Shown piece after piece: positions 39,561-51,404 of a stretch of DNA of 64,000 bases. This DNA comes from Trichosphaerium sp. ATCC 40318. Its lineage: Eukaryota > Discosea > Flabellinia > Trichosidae. The notes under the pieces were generated by a model, which searched no databases, was not told where the DNA came from, and saw nothing but the letters and a program-made list of their open reading frames with translations. The stretch spans positions 1 to 64,000 of the forward strand of contig JALMLS010000379.1 of assembly GCA_038496445.1 (NCBI GenBank), written 5' to 3'. The position numbers were made by a program, and so were the translations under genes. The stretch's first letter is position 1. The number at the start of each line of letters is the position of its first letter.

Positions 39561-41045
39561 ATGGCACAGGTGCGTAGTATTACCTCTTACTAGGTGTGTA
39601 GTAATAAAAGAATGCAGGATTCTACGCACTGGAAGGTAGAAGGTCCATCAACAGCTGGGCCTATGGAAATCATAAGATATAAGCTCATGGCAGAAGATGA
39701 TAGAGGTTATAGTAAAAATGTTACAGACCGCGTCGAAGCGAGCTTATCTGGCCCTACGACTGAACATGTACGTCTTCAATACAAAATAAGAGGCACTAGC
39801 GCTACAAACGTCTTTTCTAATCTTTGTTTTTTGACAATGTTACAGCTTATTCGTTCTTGTAGGCTAACGTACATAACCAAGGAAACGGGACTTTTGTTGT
39901 AGGTAAGGAGGAAAAAAAAACTACAAAACGAAAAATTCTGTAAATAATCGTCTGCTTTAGAAGCGCAACCACGCCAGAGAGGTGTTTATTCACTGGTAGT
40001 TACCGTTGATGGTAAAGAAGTATTTGGAAGAGGACGCTTAAACATTACTATCGGTGATGCACCAAGTACGAGAGGGTTTTTTTTTTTCTTCACACGTGAC
40101 TGAGAATTTTTTTTTTTTAATTTTAACTAGCGTCTACGAAACATATACATTTCAGCATGGAAGGACATGGTCTGGTATGGTTATTCTCTAAATAAGAGAG
40201 GGAAGACTTATTTTTTTTGTGCTTTAGGCCCAAGCACGTATTGGTAAATCGGTGTCTTTTACAATGGACGTACAAGGTGAGTTGCGTTTTATTTCTATTA
40301 CGAGATATTCTTAACTTGATTTTAGAGGGCGGTCGACCTTATGACGTTAATGAAAGCGAACTGTCAATCAACATTGGTTCTGGCGCAAGACAGTTCAGAG
40401 CTAATGTAATGAGAATTGGTTCTGGTAAATATAACGTTGAATACGTCCCTCAATTTGCAGGTAACTCCAGCGTTAGAAAGAAAAGAATATTAATACTGTA
40501 TAGGAACATACGACATTGATGTCATATATGATGGTAAAAGCGTATTGACGTCTCCAGGAAATGTTGTTTTCTCCGACTGTACGTCAATATTGTTTTGAGT
40601 ATTTAGATTTTTTTTGGCTTATTCTTTTCCTTGTTAGTTGCTAGTTCCAAATCATGCATCATGGACGCGCCATCCCGCGTTAACTCGAATTCCATGTCTC
40701 AATTTCTAGTACAAGCAAAGAACCAGCAAGGCCTAAATGTGAAAATTGGAGGTGACAAGTTCGAAGTAAACGTTCGTGGACCAAAGGAGGTACATTCAAT
40801 TTAAATTACTTTTTTTTTGATAACTTTCTTTCTAGCCTCGTTCCTTGGAGGTTAAAGATCATGGTACTGGTCAGTATACTGTATCTTTCTTGTTACCCGA
40901 AAGAGGTACTTTTTTTTCTGCAAGTTTTTTAGTCACGTGTTTCGTTTTATTAAGTTAACTTAATTTTTTAGGCGACTACACCTTTACTCTTAAAGTTGAT
41001 GGACGAACACTTGACCAAGGCACAAGAACTATTACCGCAGTATAA
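39561..41045 (+). CDS. Filamin-type Ig repeat protein
   Basis: It starts MAQ, then a 46 nt intron (GTGCGT...GCAG), then DSTHWKVEGPSTAGPMEII. At least three filamin/ABP280-like immunoglobulin repeats follow. Landmarks are GTFVVEAQPRQRGVYSLVV, GSGKYNVEYVPQFAG joined to TYDIDVIYDGKSV, and HGTGQYTVSFLLPERG joined to DYTFTLKVDGR. The 'G.Y.V.Y.P...G.Y...V' signature is typical of filamin repeats. No actin-binding CH domain and no signal peptide is present, so this is a short repeat-only protein of roughly 320 residues that may act as an adaptor. About ten introns, several with very short exons such as the one encoding AQARIGKSVSFTMDVQ. Confidence 0.82.
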
Positions 41046-41417
41046 GTACCTCGTTTCCGAAAATAAATTGTTTTTGCCTTCAGCTAGTCCTAAGATTGTA
41101 CCATTGCATTGATGTGTTGTGGAACGCACTAGAACCTGAAATTTCAAACAAGATACTCTGTGTTTGTATTTATGCTTTTTTTTCCCCTCGTGAATTTTCA
41201 TGACAGAGTGAAAAGTTTTTGTGACACTTTTTATGAATAGTACTTTTGATTTCCCTTGGTAATAACCAACTTGTCGATACGTTGTCCATCACAGCGCTCA
41301 AACATGGCGCTTTTTGAGGCGAAGCATTGAAGTGAATCTTAGGTACAAGTCTATGTCGGTAGTTTAAGTCAACTAACCGATTCTTGTGTTTCAAACTACT
41401 TGATTTAAACTTCAAGC
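41046..41417. other. Intergenic region upstream of surface protein copy 1
   Basis: Just before the start codon lies ACTTGATTTAAACTTCAAGC, similar to AACTTGATTTAACAGTCA upstream of copy 2, a possible shared promoter or 5' UTR element. Confidence 0.4.
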
Positions 41418-43612
41418 ATGTGTATGTTTCAACTCACACTATGTACCTTTTTTTATTTTGTACTACAGGCTGGAGGTAATAACTGTTTCCCCCTCTTTTG
41501 TTAGCGTAGCTAAGGGGTCACATAGGTCAGCCTCTCATAGGGAGAATAGTTGAGAGCGACACTACTGGCTTTTGCGAACATTCCAAAATAATAGCTCCAA
41601 ACGACACCTCAAAGTCAGCAATAATACTTGTTCCTCCTGTATTTAGAGATCGTGCGTACTTTCCTAAGTGTTATCGTGATTTTTATGTTATTTTCTACAG
41701 CTGATGACTTCTATCGCGATACCGATAACGTGGTTGTATCGAAGATAGTACTCACAGTATCAAATAAGGCTTCAGGGCCTGTATCTGGCTCAGTACACGA
41801 AATGATAACACCATGGTCTCCTAGTATGGACTGGGACTATTTCCCAAATAATACCGGTCCAGGCACGTGATTTTAAGATTTTTACATTTAGTTTGAAAGG
41901 TTGCCAATAAAATTGTGAACTTTCTTACTACCAAATATAAACATTTCCAAAACCTTTAAATATGACGCTAAACAGTAAGCAGTTGCGGGTATTGACTTTG
42001 TAGAGTCGCCTGTAGCGACGTACGAGGGATATACTGCAGGCGATGAGATTGAGATCGACATAACAAAAAGCATGCAAGCGTGGACGCAAAATGCCACGAC
42101 AAAAAACGAAGGGTTTTTAGTACAGACAAGTACAAATTTTACTTATTCATTTGTGATTGGAGTAATTATTAAGTCTAATCTAATTGTTCAGATGGGGGAA
42201 ACGCTGTTGATGACTTTTATTTATGCGACCCAATTAAACCTGACTTGTTTCTGTTTACGAACACGTCGAGATTCAACTTCATAGCGAACTTATACCATGA
42301 CCCACGTATGTAAAAAGACTCTTTTGTGGATCATTTTGACTTCACTTAAAAAGCTTTTTCCTGACGCTTCACGTGATTGTTTTTCTTTCTAACTTTTTTC
42401 CTAGTTGGCCAATCGCCATACCCACGTCCTGTTATCGCTTATACACGTTTTTGTGCTTTTATCGAAGGAGACCCAATAATAGGTTTGGTTATCGCTGACG
42501 CACTTGGGAAGGGAGACTTGTTTGTTAATGGAGAAATAGTTGATATGAAACTTGTATCACCCATCCCAAACACTATATGTACGTCAATTAGATTACTTAA
42601 TTTGTTATTTACTTTATTCTTTCTTGTTAGTTGGAGCTTGTATTACAGTACCTCCTGGACTTAATGCAAGTAGGATTGAGCTGTTTATAAAGTACGAATA
42701 CACAATTTATGCTACTCAACACTTCTTAGATCTACTGTTTTCGTGATTATGGATGACCTTGAATACTCGAGCTTACTTCCAAATGAAATTGGTAAGAATT
42801 GATAGGATGCAGGACTTTGTGTGTTTATTTTTGGATTAGGTTGTGAGAAATTTGAATGTGACAATCAAACAGTTGTGGTAAATGGAACTTTGGAAGGTGA
42901 GATTCTAAATGCAAGTACAATAGTGATTCAGAATGATGTTATCATCTTGGGAAGTTTAACTGTTGCTGGTGCGTGGATTTGTTTTCTTGTTTCTGTCTCA
43001 TTTGTTTATTTAAGGATCAATTACACTTGATGCAAACTCATCTTTATTGACAACACAAGGTTCTTTGTCAGCAACGGGTGGTATCAAAGTGATATTGGAT
43101 GATAGTAAAACATATTTTGATGGTGAAGAAGTCACTCGTGTGATTGCTACAGACCTTGAAGTAAACATAATTGTACTTTGCTGCTATTTACTCTTTAATT
43201 AGAACACAACAGTAGAACTTATTGGAGGAAATACACCTGTACGCTAAATTCTGATTCTGTTATATTTCTTGATTGGTGGTTCTCGTTAACCCTCATTTTC
43301 TTGTTTAGAAACCATGTCAAGTACTCCAATCAAAAGTAATAGCAACATCAGAAGGCTTTGCATTTGTTGTGTCACTCAACAATGACCCATGTCAAGTAAA
43401 TTCAGCATCTGATAATGATCAAGTAAACTATGCTGTAATCATGTCTTGTACCGCTGCAGGCATTATATTGATAGCAATCATTGTTACAGCCAGTATGTAT
43501 ATTGTCCGGTGCGTCATTTACTGGAAAAGTAGATTACTGATTTATCCCTTTTAGACAATACAAGCGAGGACGATTTTTGACTCGAACCATAACTACATCT
43601 GAAAGTATTTAA
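41418..43612 (+). CDS. Type I membrane protein with DNRLRE-like ectodomain, copy 1
   Basis: Signal peptide MCMFQLTLCTFFYFVLQAGG is followed by GQPLIGRIVESDTTGFCEHS. A domain that matches the DNRLRE/CBM96-like pattern comes next: SAIILVPPVFRD, KIVLTVSNKASGPVSGSVHE, WDYFPNNTGP, VAGIDFVESPVATYEGYTAG, EIDITKSMQAW, NEGFLVQT. Then a Cys-containing region (DDFYLCDPIKPDLFLF, YTRFCAFIEGDP, VPPGLNAS) leads to a beta-solenoid-like stretch (NASTIVIQNDVIILGSLTV, ITLDANSSLLTTQGSL). A transmembrane helix (IMSCTAAGIILIAIIVTAS) and cytoplasmic tail RQYKRGRFLTRTITTSESI end it. About 12 introns. The intron after NNTGP is GC-AG (GCACGTGA). All joins stay in phase, so I regard this copy as intact. Many N-glycosylation sites. 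Function unknown; a cell-surface adhesin or receptor is an inference. Confidence 0.8.
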
Positions 43613-43829
43613 TAAATGACCAAACATTAATAAAAAAAAATCTATCTTACAGTACCAAACAAAAAGCACGTGACTTTGCTTTTGTTATTGTGAAGAGTAG
43701 TCTATGTTCATACAGACCTATAAAAAACCTTGATATTTCATTTTTAAACGGTTATTTGAATCCATTGCGAGTTGTTTAAGTCTGCCTTCTAAAAAAGATT
43801 CCTTTGCTCCAAACTTGATTTAACAGTCA

Positions 43830-46215
43830 ATGAGTATGTTTCAACTCTTTACGCTATTCTTCGTTTTGTTTGTTGTATTGCAGGTCGAAGGTAAAATGTT
43901 GTTACATTCCTTATTGACACCAAGCAACGCTTCAAAGTCGTCAATCATTCTTCTCCCACCTGTATTTAGAGGCCGTGCGTGTTTCCATCAAAGTGGCAAA
44001 GTTGTTTTTAATACAATCAGGTACAACTCAGATGCTGGAAACATCTCTGACGACTTTTATTTGTGCGACAAAGAACATCAGCCCTACTTGTTTATTTTAG
44101 GGAATGGCTCAATATTAGACTTCATAGCAAACACGTACCATGATCCACGTATGTAAAAATAATACTGTTACATTTACACTTGTTTTCCTTAGCACTTCAA
44201 AAAGCACTTAAAAAGCACATGATAAAACGGACGCTTCACATCTAGTTTATTTTTGCAGTTGGCCAATTTCCATACCCTCCTCCTTATTGTGCGTTACATG
44301 CAGATCAAAAGATTGTACTGCAAATGTACATAATGATGTGACATACAACAACAATGAATGTCACAACAACACAACAACAAAGTGACACAACAACACAACA
44401 AGCTGACGACAGTGGACAAGTGCACAGTATGGCAAAATCTAATAATAGTACTACTCAATAAAAAGAACAAAGTTCGCTGTTCTCAAACTTTGAACCAGAA
44501 AAATCAATCCACACGCCAGATAAGCCAGAAAAAAAGACGTACGTTTGAGTTTGTGCGTTTTGGTAGTTTTCACTCACATGTTATTTTAGGCTGCACTTTT
44601 ATCCTCGAAGGTACACCACACACAAAGATAATGCTAATTTGATTAGTTTAGCGGAAAAGGCTACTCTGGATTTGTGAATAAGTGCAGTTTTTTTAATGTC
44701 ATGGAGTAATATTTTCTGATTCTCAGACCATTGTGAGCTTTTACTGCACACAATGTGTACATATTTCTGAAGGCTGTGTTAAAATTGTACTGTTGTACAT
44801 TTTGTCGTCAGCTTGTTGTGTTGTTGTGTCACTTTGTTGTTGTGTTATTGTGACATTTCATTATTGTGTTGTTGTATGTCGTGTCATTCTGTGTATCTTG
44901 CAGTGCAATCTTTTGATCTGCATGTAACGCACAATATATTGCTTGTACACGTTTCTGCGTGTTTCTAGAAGGAGACCCATTTCTGCTGAAGCTATCCTTG
45001 ACGTAATCGATATGGGAGACTTGTTAGTTAATGGACAAATAGTTGATACTACAATTGTACCACCCATCTTGGACAGTATAAGTACCTCAATCAGATTACT
45101 CAATTTGTCATTTATTCTTCTTATTAGTTGGAGTTTGTATTACAGTACCTCCTGGACTTAATGCAAGTAGGATTGACCTGTTTATAAAGTACGAATAAAC
45201 AATATATACTACTAACACTATTTCTACAAAAAACTTTATTGCTGTACTGTCTTACAGTTTAACACTATTTAGATCTAGTGTTGTAGTAATCATTGATGAC
45301 CTTGAATACTCGAGCTTACTTCCAAATGAAATTGGTAATGAAATATTACGTCGCATGACATGGTTTATTTTTGGAATAGGTTGTGAGAAATTTGAATGTC
45401 AATCAAACAGTTGTAGTAAATGGAACTATGGAAGGTAAAATTTTCAATGCAAGTACAATAGTGATTCAGAATGATGTTATCATCTTGGGAAATTTAACTG
45501 TTAATGGTGCGTGGATTCACCGCTATTTTTTAGGTATCTCGTTCTTGTTTCATTCTCATTTGTTTTGTTTAAGGATCAATTACACTTGATGCAAACTCAT
45601 CGTTATTGACAACACAAGGTTCCTTATCAGCAACGGACAGCATAAAAGTATTATTGGATGATAGCAAAACATATTATGATGGTGAAGAAGTTACTCGTGT
45701 GATTGCTACAGACCTCAAAGTAAGCACATAGACTATTACAATATTTTTACATTTAATTCACTTAATTAGAACACGACCATAGAACTTATTGGAGGAAGGT
45801 CACCTGTACGCTAAACCTTTCTTTATATATTGTATTGTAGCGCTTCTTGTTAAATCTTATTTTGTTGTTTAGAAACCATGTCAAGAACTCCAATCAAAAA
45901 TAATACCCACGTCGGAAGGCTTTGCATTTGTTGTATCACTCAACAACGATCCATGTCACGAAAACTCTTCTGATCACGTAAACTATGCTATTGTCTTGTC
46001 TTGTATTGCTGTTGGAGTTATAGTTATAGCTGTCATTGTCGCTGTCGTCATGTATGCTATCCAGTACGTCATTTTACAATCAAAGTCGTTAAATCCTCAT
46101 TTATTCTAGACAAAACAAGAGAGGACGATTTTCCATTCAAAGCTTTATGACAACTACTGAGGACGTACTTTGCAATAATGAAAACATCACAACAAACGGC
46201 TCTAAACATCGCTAG
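43830..46215 (+). pseudogene. DNRLRE-like surface protein, copy 2, broken
   Basis: Signal peptide MSMFQLFTLFFVLFVVLQVEG and the first domain strand (IILLPPVFRGRA) are present. The sequence then jumps to DDFYLCDKEHQPYLF, so the core of the DNRLRE-like domain is missing. A 648 bp transposon (44287-44934) interrupts the exon between FPYPPPY and IACTRFCVFLEGDP. After that, one base appears missing at GACCCATTTCT (about 44980) and two at GAATGTCAATC (about 45394) compared with copy 1; both shift the frame. The 3' part, including the transmembrane helix and tail (RGRFSIQSFMTTTEDVL), is well preserved. Taken together the copy cannot encode the full protein. I do not reconstruct it. Confidence 0.8.
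44287..44934. mobile_element. 648 bp MITE-like DNA transposon with long terminal inverted repeats, TA target
   Basis: Left terminal inverted repeat 44287-44411 starts TTGTGCGTTACATGCAGATC. The right one, 44803-44934, is its reverse complement and ends with CGCACAA. The two arms are close to 85% identical over about 125-130 bp and contain CAACAACACAACAA-type simple sequence. The flanks are TA at 44285-44286 and TA at 44935-44936. Removing the element and one TA restores CCTTATATTGC, i.e. PYIA as in the intact copies. The centre (about 390 bp) has no transposase. TA duplication and TIRs are usual for Tc1/mariner-derived non-autonomous elements, but the TIR sequence itself is not one I recognise. 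Confidence 0.9.
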
Positions 46216-46523
46216 CTCATAAAATCTATCAAATAAATTGTCTTGTTTTGTAACTTCAAATCAGGAGATGGTTACACTATCACGTTAGTACTTATCAAAC
46301 AATTCAAATACAATTATTTTCTCTTATGTCTGTTTACTGAAAAATAATGTTTTGTGCATTCTTTGAATGATAAAGCTTGCAACAACAAAGTTACAAAATA
46401 TTAAAACAAATTCCACACTCTAGAGATGGGAATAATAATGCTATTTACAAAAACCCCCAAAATGTGTCATTCTCTGTATCTTGTATCTTTTTTTTCTTGG
46501 TTTTTTCTTCCTTTTACCTTGCT
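46216..46523. other. Intergenic, convergent gene ends
   Basis: Between the pseudogene 3' end and the Lys/Ser-rich gene. Nothing recognised. Confidence 0.5.
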
Positions 46524-47375
46524 TTATCTAGAACTACGAAGATTTTTTTCTCCTTCAACATCAGTAGTTGTTGCCTTTACTCGCTTTTTTCTACTCGATT
46601 TGTCCTTCTTCTTTGCGGCTTTCTTATCAGCTTTAGATGGCTTATCCTTCGTTCTCTTCTTCTTTGGCGTTCCTACAAACAAGTTTAAACATAATTCATC
46701 CGTAATACTCAAAAAAGCCCTTTACAAGCTCTGATAGCTTACCTCGGACTTCAGATGATAGAGATTTAGACGATTTGCTTTTCTTTGGTGATTTTATATT
46801 CGATCTAGAGGATTTACTCTTAGGTGAAGACTTAGAAGGTTCACTACTGTTAATCGATATTTTAGGCGGTTTAGTCTTTGCTTGAGCTTTTGATTGACCA
46901 TCACCTCCCTTTGCTTTAACCTCTCCTCTCATTTTTTTGCGGGAAGGCTTCTTTTCTGACTTTGGTTTGTCTGATTTTGCTTTATCGCTAGTTTTATCCG
47001 CTTTATCGCTTGTTTTATCCGCTTTACCAATACTATCTGACTTATCACTGCTTTTAGCGCTCTTTGATCCATCTTTTGCGCTGGAAATACTCTCTGCTGT
47101 AACAAACTCATCTGATTTTGATGTACTTTTGCTACAACAACATTAGGGCATGCTTAGCGTGATTTTGGGGTTTTTGTAGAATTCTACCTTCCGCCTTCTC
47201 TTGCCCAATCAATAGGTTCCTCGCCGACATCTCCTTCAGCCCATGAAGCAGATGCAGTAGAATCAGAAACAGTAACAGCGTCTACAGACGAGTTGCTTTG
47301 GTTTGTAAGCGCTAGACTCGTTTCTGCACCAGGGTGTATCCCATTACGGTCCTGTGCAGAAGATTCTGAACTCAT
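46524..47375 (-). CDS. Lys/Ser-rich low-complexity, probably nuclear protein
   Basis: It starts MSSESSAQDRNGIHPGAET. The first exon is Ser/Ala/Asp-rich and ends EPIDWAREGG. A phase-consistent intron (GTAGAATTC...TTGTAG) leads to SKSTSKSDEFVTAESISS, then a highly charged region with a short repeat (KADKTSDKADKTSDKAK) and basic clusters KKPSRKKMRGEVKAK, SPKKSKSSKSL, TPKKKRTKDKPSKADKKAAK. It ends GEKNLRSSR. The composition is like that of nucleolar or chromatin-associated proteins. No folded domain is visible and no family recognised. The start lies only 52 bp downstream of the stop of the tyrosine phosphatase gene on the same strand, a very tight head-to-tail spacing for a eukaryote. Confidence 0.6.
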
Positions 47376-47427
47376 TGTAGATGACTCGGAAGGCTACAAC
47401 GCAAAAAAGTATAAGCAATCTACAAGA

Positions 47428-49389
47428 TCAAAGTATTGTTCCAGGATATACCTCAGAGGATGATGATGATGTTGTAGCGAGCGCTTTTGGTACAATAGGA
47501 GCTTTTTTTTCAAATGGGAATTTAAAGTCAGTAACGACGCCATCTTGCATCGCATACTTTATCGCATAGTAACAAAATAAAAATTGTTCCTTTAGGTAAG
47601 CGCGTAAGTAAAATCATCTACGCGGACATTATTCATACCCTCTGTGTGATAGAATTCGCACGTTGTGCGCGAATGTTTGATAGTGCTTCCTTTAAATTAA
47701 GATTTTTAAGGTCTGGGTTTGTTTCCGCTCGTAATTTTTTCAAAAAAGTATTAATTAAAATATACGTTCCAGTCCTACCAATACCAGCGCTAGTTATAAT
47801 AAGCATGTTATAAATACTATAATCAAATTACCTGCAATGCACCACATACGGACGCGGCCTACAAAAGCCATTAGACACAAAAAAATACAAATCACGAAAA
47901 CGACGACTAAAAAAGAATACAAAAAAAACGCACTTGGCAGCCTTATCTCTTGCTCGCCTCTTGGCAAGTAATTTATCAACATACCCATCTACTTCTTCCA
48001 TCATTGTCAACAAGGAAGAAGGATCTCCTGGTACGCCTAAGAGCAGTTAGAAAGAAATCACAACAACCCAAACCAAAAGGGACTTACCGTGATCTGGCCA
48101 ACCAACATAGTGATATTGTATAACCTTTCTCGTTTTTCCGTTCTTAAATTACTGTGAAAAAATACACAAAGGCATTTAAAAGGTGCTAACTACCTTTTCT
48201 ATTGTGAAATGTCGGGTTTTCCATTCTCCGCTTGAATGCGTTTCTTTTGAATCTAATGTTACTGTAATATCTCCATATGATTTTTCAACACGAACAGGCC
48301 AATATTGATGCGCTTTAATCTATATTGTACCGTTATTTTAAAGAATTTCAAAAAAAAAATAAAAAGCAACCTTCTTAGTAGGACCTTCTTCTAATCGCGT
48401 CAACATTATTACAACAGGCATATGATACCGCCAAATCATTCTAAAAAAGAAGATTACAAAAGCATACAAAAAACAGAAAATCGATATCGACAACAAACTG
48501 ACATAATCGCTTTTTGCTCAAAACAAAAAAAAAACAAAGAAAGCAATAAATTAATAGCACGCTCTACATACCGCCAAAAATCATAAAACGTCCCAGGAAG
48601 TGGTCCTTGTGTTGCTACGTATAATTTCTCGCTATCTTCATGGATACCCTGTAGCATTGAGAGCGGTTAATAACAAAAAAAAAATGATGATGAAGAAATC
48701 CTGCAAAACAAAAAAAAAAAATAAAAGAATTCGTATGAGATTTATTCAACGAAACTTTAAAGTAAGGAGTGAGAGTATGTATATTTTGCATAGCGTTGTG
48801 GTTATCAAAAATAATCTTGTATTTCAAGCGTGATTCTATCGACTAGAAGGGAGCTTTTATCGTATTTATGGCAACAAAACCTGAAAAAAAAAAATATGGA
48901 AGCCTGTGTTTGTTTTAAAGGCGTAGAAAGTTAACATTGTAATTTTTGCGTGTACCGATACGTAGTTTCCGTTAATGTAATCAGAGTTAGGATCTCCACC
49001 TAGTTTAGGTAATTTCACGCGCGTTGATTCGACTATACGGAGGGTTAGTATAATTAGTCTATTAAGATATTATGCTCTTTTTTTTGTTTTATATTCTTAA
49101 TTTTGAGCGCTTAAAGTGCCAAGTACCTGCTAGAATGCCTGTGTACCGGTTTTTATCAAGGTTCTCTTTTTTAAGAGATGCTGCATAATTTGATTCTTTA
49201 AACGACTCTGCCCGCTTTGATTGCTCCATTTGTAATTGCTACAGATAAAAACATAAATTTCTGAGCCAGGCTTTTTTGTTTACTTGCCTGCCATTGGGCT
49301 GTATACTCTTTGAGCCTGGGATTAGCATTATCTTGCTCCTCTTCGCTTGAGCTGGAAGAACTAGACTCTTTACCGTTAACCACGCCCAT
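47428..49389 (-). CDS. Protein tyrosine phosphatase, non-receptor type
   Basis: Removes phosphate from phosphotyrosine. It starts MGVVNGKESSSSSSSEEEQD; Gly2 suits N-myristoylation. Intron 1 is GC-AG (CAG|GCAAGT) and joins to QLQMEQSKRAESFKESN. Motifs in order: KENLDKNRYTGILA and VESTRVKLPKLGG, SDYINGNYV, YVATQGPLPGTFYDFWRMIW, KTRHFTIEK, RKVIQYHYVGWPDHG (WPD loop), VVHC joined to SAGIGRTGTYILI (catalytic Cys and Arg, split by an intron), and ALSNIRAQRANSITQ joined to EQFLFCYYAIKYAM (Q loop). The tail is Ser-rich and ends EVYPGTIL. All catalytic elements are present, so it should be active. No membrane segment. Exceptionally, the catalytic P-loop straddles an intron. Confidence 0.92.
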
Positions 49390-49623
49390 TTTTCTTTAAA
49401 TTAAATAATTATAACACCAGAGCAACGTCAATGCTTAGCGCATATATTTTCGTAAAGGATGAATGCTTCAGTTTTTTTGAATAACCAAAAAATGGGCGAA
49501 AAAAGAAGACTCACATCTATACTTACCCTATCTTCTTCGTTGAGGCTCGTGGCGCGGCCATGGTGTGAAACAAGCAAAAAGAAATAAAAAGACTGTGACA
49601 CGTACAATGAGGTTGTTTCCTAA

Positions 49624-51211
49624 ATGTTGACACTTAAGCATATTTCCTTACGTGCAGAACGGAGGGTACATCATGACGCTTTGCGTACTTGTTCGGTTCT
49701 ACGCTCAACCAATGCGTTGGGGCAACTACACAACAGTCCAGTGTACAAAAGTGGCGCACAAGGCCAACGCTCCTTAAATTATAGCTGCAAACTTCATCAC
49801 AGCAAAGCAATGTCTCTCGAAGCAACTGAATTTGGTACGGATGATCCACGCATGGGGAAGATAATCAAAGAGGGCACGTACAAGTTACACAATACAAGTT
49901 TAATAAAAAACCGTTAGGAATGGGTGGTGACGTTGTATTTGTTGGTTTTCCACACGATGAAGGCGTCCGACGAAACGGTGGCCGTGTTGGCGCAAAAGAA
50001 GGGCCAAATGTTGTTAGAGGGTTTGTACCGAATTCCACTACGCTCTATATAACACTAGTAGCTTTGTACAGAAGATTGGGACTGTCGTAAACCCAGAATA
50101 CAAAATAGACCTGAGGTAACAACACAACGATCGTTTTTGCCCTAGTGCTTACTATGTGAACTAGAACAATATCTGTGAGCGACAGTGGCAATATAAAATG
50201 CGAAACAAGCTTAGAGGACGCACATTCAGCATTGACAGAGCGTGTTTCAACCATTTTAAAACAAGGTAAAAGCCCGAAAATTATTTTTTGGTTTGTTCTG
50301 CTTCTGTTTTCTAATTCCCTTAATTTTAGGGCGCATTGCATTCATTGTTGGTGGTGGCAACGATCAGTCATATCCTAACGCTAAAGCAATGCTTCAGTCT
50401 CTCAAAGGGTACATTTATTTTGTAGTTGGAAACGTTGTACTCACCGATTTCACAGAACGGTGGGTGTCATCAATATAGATGCACACTTGGATGTTAGACC
50501 AAAAAAAGAGGGAAAAGTACACTCTGGATCTCCTTTTCGTTTACTACTCGAAGATGGTAAGTAACAAATATGAGTTTAAAAGGTGTAAAATGTTGACTTT
50601 TTTAAATTCGTAGATGAAATGAAAACTCGTGGCACGTTTTGTGAGTTTGGCGCACAAGGTAGCCAGTGTAGTACAATTCATTGGAATTATGTTTTATCTC
50701 ATAAAAATGCTTCAATAGCCGGTTTTAATAGCCTGAGAGTACGATTTTAGTATACTTGTTTTCTTGTTAACAAAATTTTTCTAGAAGAGTTCAACAAGTG
50801 TTTTGGATGCGTTCAAGAACGAGGAATGTATGAAAAAGGATAATGTTTTTGTATCGTTCGATATTGATTCTATTAATGGCGCAGACTGTCCGGTATGAAG
50901 CTTTTGTAAAACTTGTTGATTTTTTCACGTTTTTTTTTCTGTGCATGCCACTCTCATCTTTTTTGCTTTTAGGGCGTTAGTTGTCCAGCAAACGTTGGAT
51001 TCTCATCTCAGGAAGCGCTAGATATTTGTTTTGCTGCTGGTTCGAACCCAAAGGTACGCGTTGAAGAGTCTTGGAAGCAAGTTAATAAATAATTGATTAG
51101 GTTCGATTGATGGATGTTTCTGAGTTTAACCCTACTGTTGAATCATATAGAACTGGTAGATTGGTTGCTCAGATGTTCTACCACTTTCTTCTTGGTGTTG
51201 CTTCACGCTAA
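49624..51211 (+). CDS. Ureohydrolase, formimidoylglutamase-like (arginase superfamily)
   Basis: Binuclear-metal hydrolase family of arginase, agmatinase and HutG. An N-terminal extension ([20 protein letters not shown]) is Arg/Ser/His-rich and could be a mitochondrial presequence. An alternative start is [16 protein letters not shown] at 49810. Intron 1 is GC-AG (GCACGTAC) and joins IIKEG to [20 protein letters not shown]. Then [77 protein letters not shown] and [19 protein letters not shown]. DAHxD and SFDxD are kept, but the usual first metal-ligand His is Asn (GGGNDQ). HSGSPFR and [10 protein letters not shown] are features I associate with formimidoylglutamases, so histidine degradation is the likeliest role, not urea formation. 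Confidence 0.82.
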
Positions 51212-51404
51212 CACTCCGCTGTTGTAGTTATAAGGGTCGGTGCTCTAAAGCAACATAGACCATTAATAGACGCTTACAATAAAAACAAAAAGTACAACAT
51301 AGTCGTCATTGGGAGTTGAATAATTACGTACTTCTTGCAAAACAAGAAATTTATTTATTTATTTATTTGATAAGTGCAACGAGCTACTGCGGTTTTATCT
51401 GGAC

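Noticed and set aside
41862-41880. Stop codon right after FPNNTGPGT in the surface genes, as if they were truncated
   Set aside because: It is read-through into a GC-AG intron. Splicing at G|GCACGTGA to the next exon restores NNTGPVAG in every copy checked.
44358-44642. Open frame inside the transposon (95 residues)
   Set aside because: Made of the CAACAACA-rich arm and the element's non-coding centre; no transposase-like features.
46377-46734. Two plus-strand Phe/Leu-rich frames that look like membrane proteins
   Set aside because: Antisense to Lys-rich codons (AAG/AAA read as CTT/TTT) of the Lys/Ser-rich gene.
51041-51058. GGTTCGAACCC, like a tRNA T-arm
   Set aside because: It is coding sequence (AGSNPK) of the ureohydrolase, with no acceptor or anticodon stem around it. 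No tRNA was found in the window.
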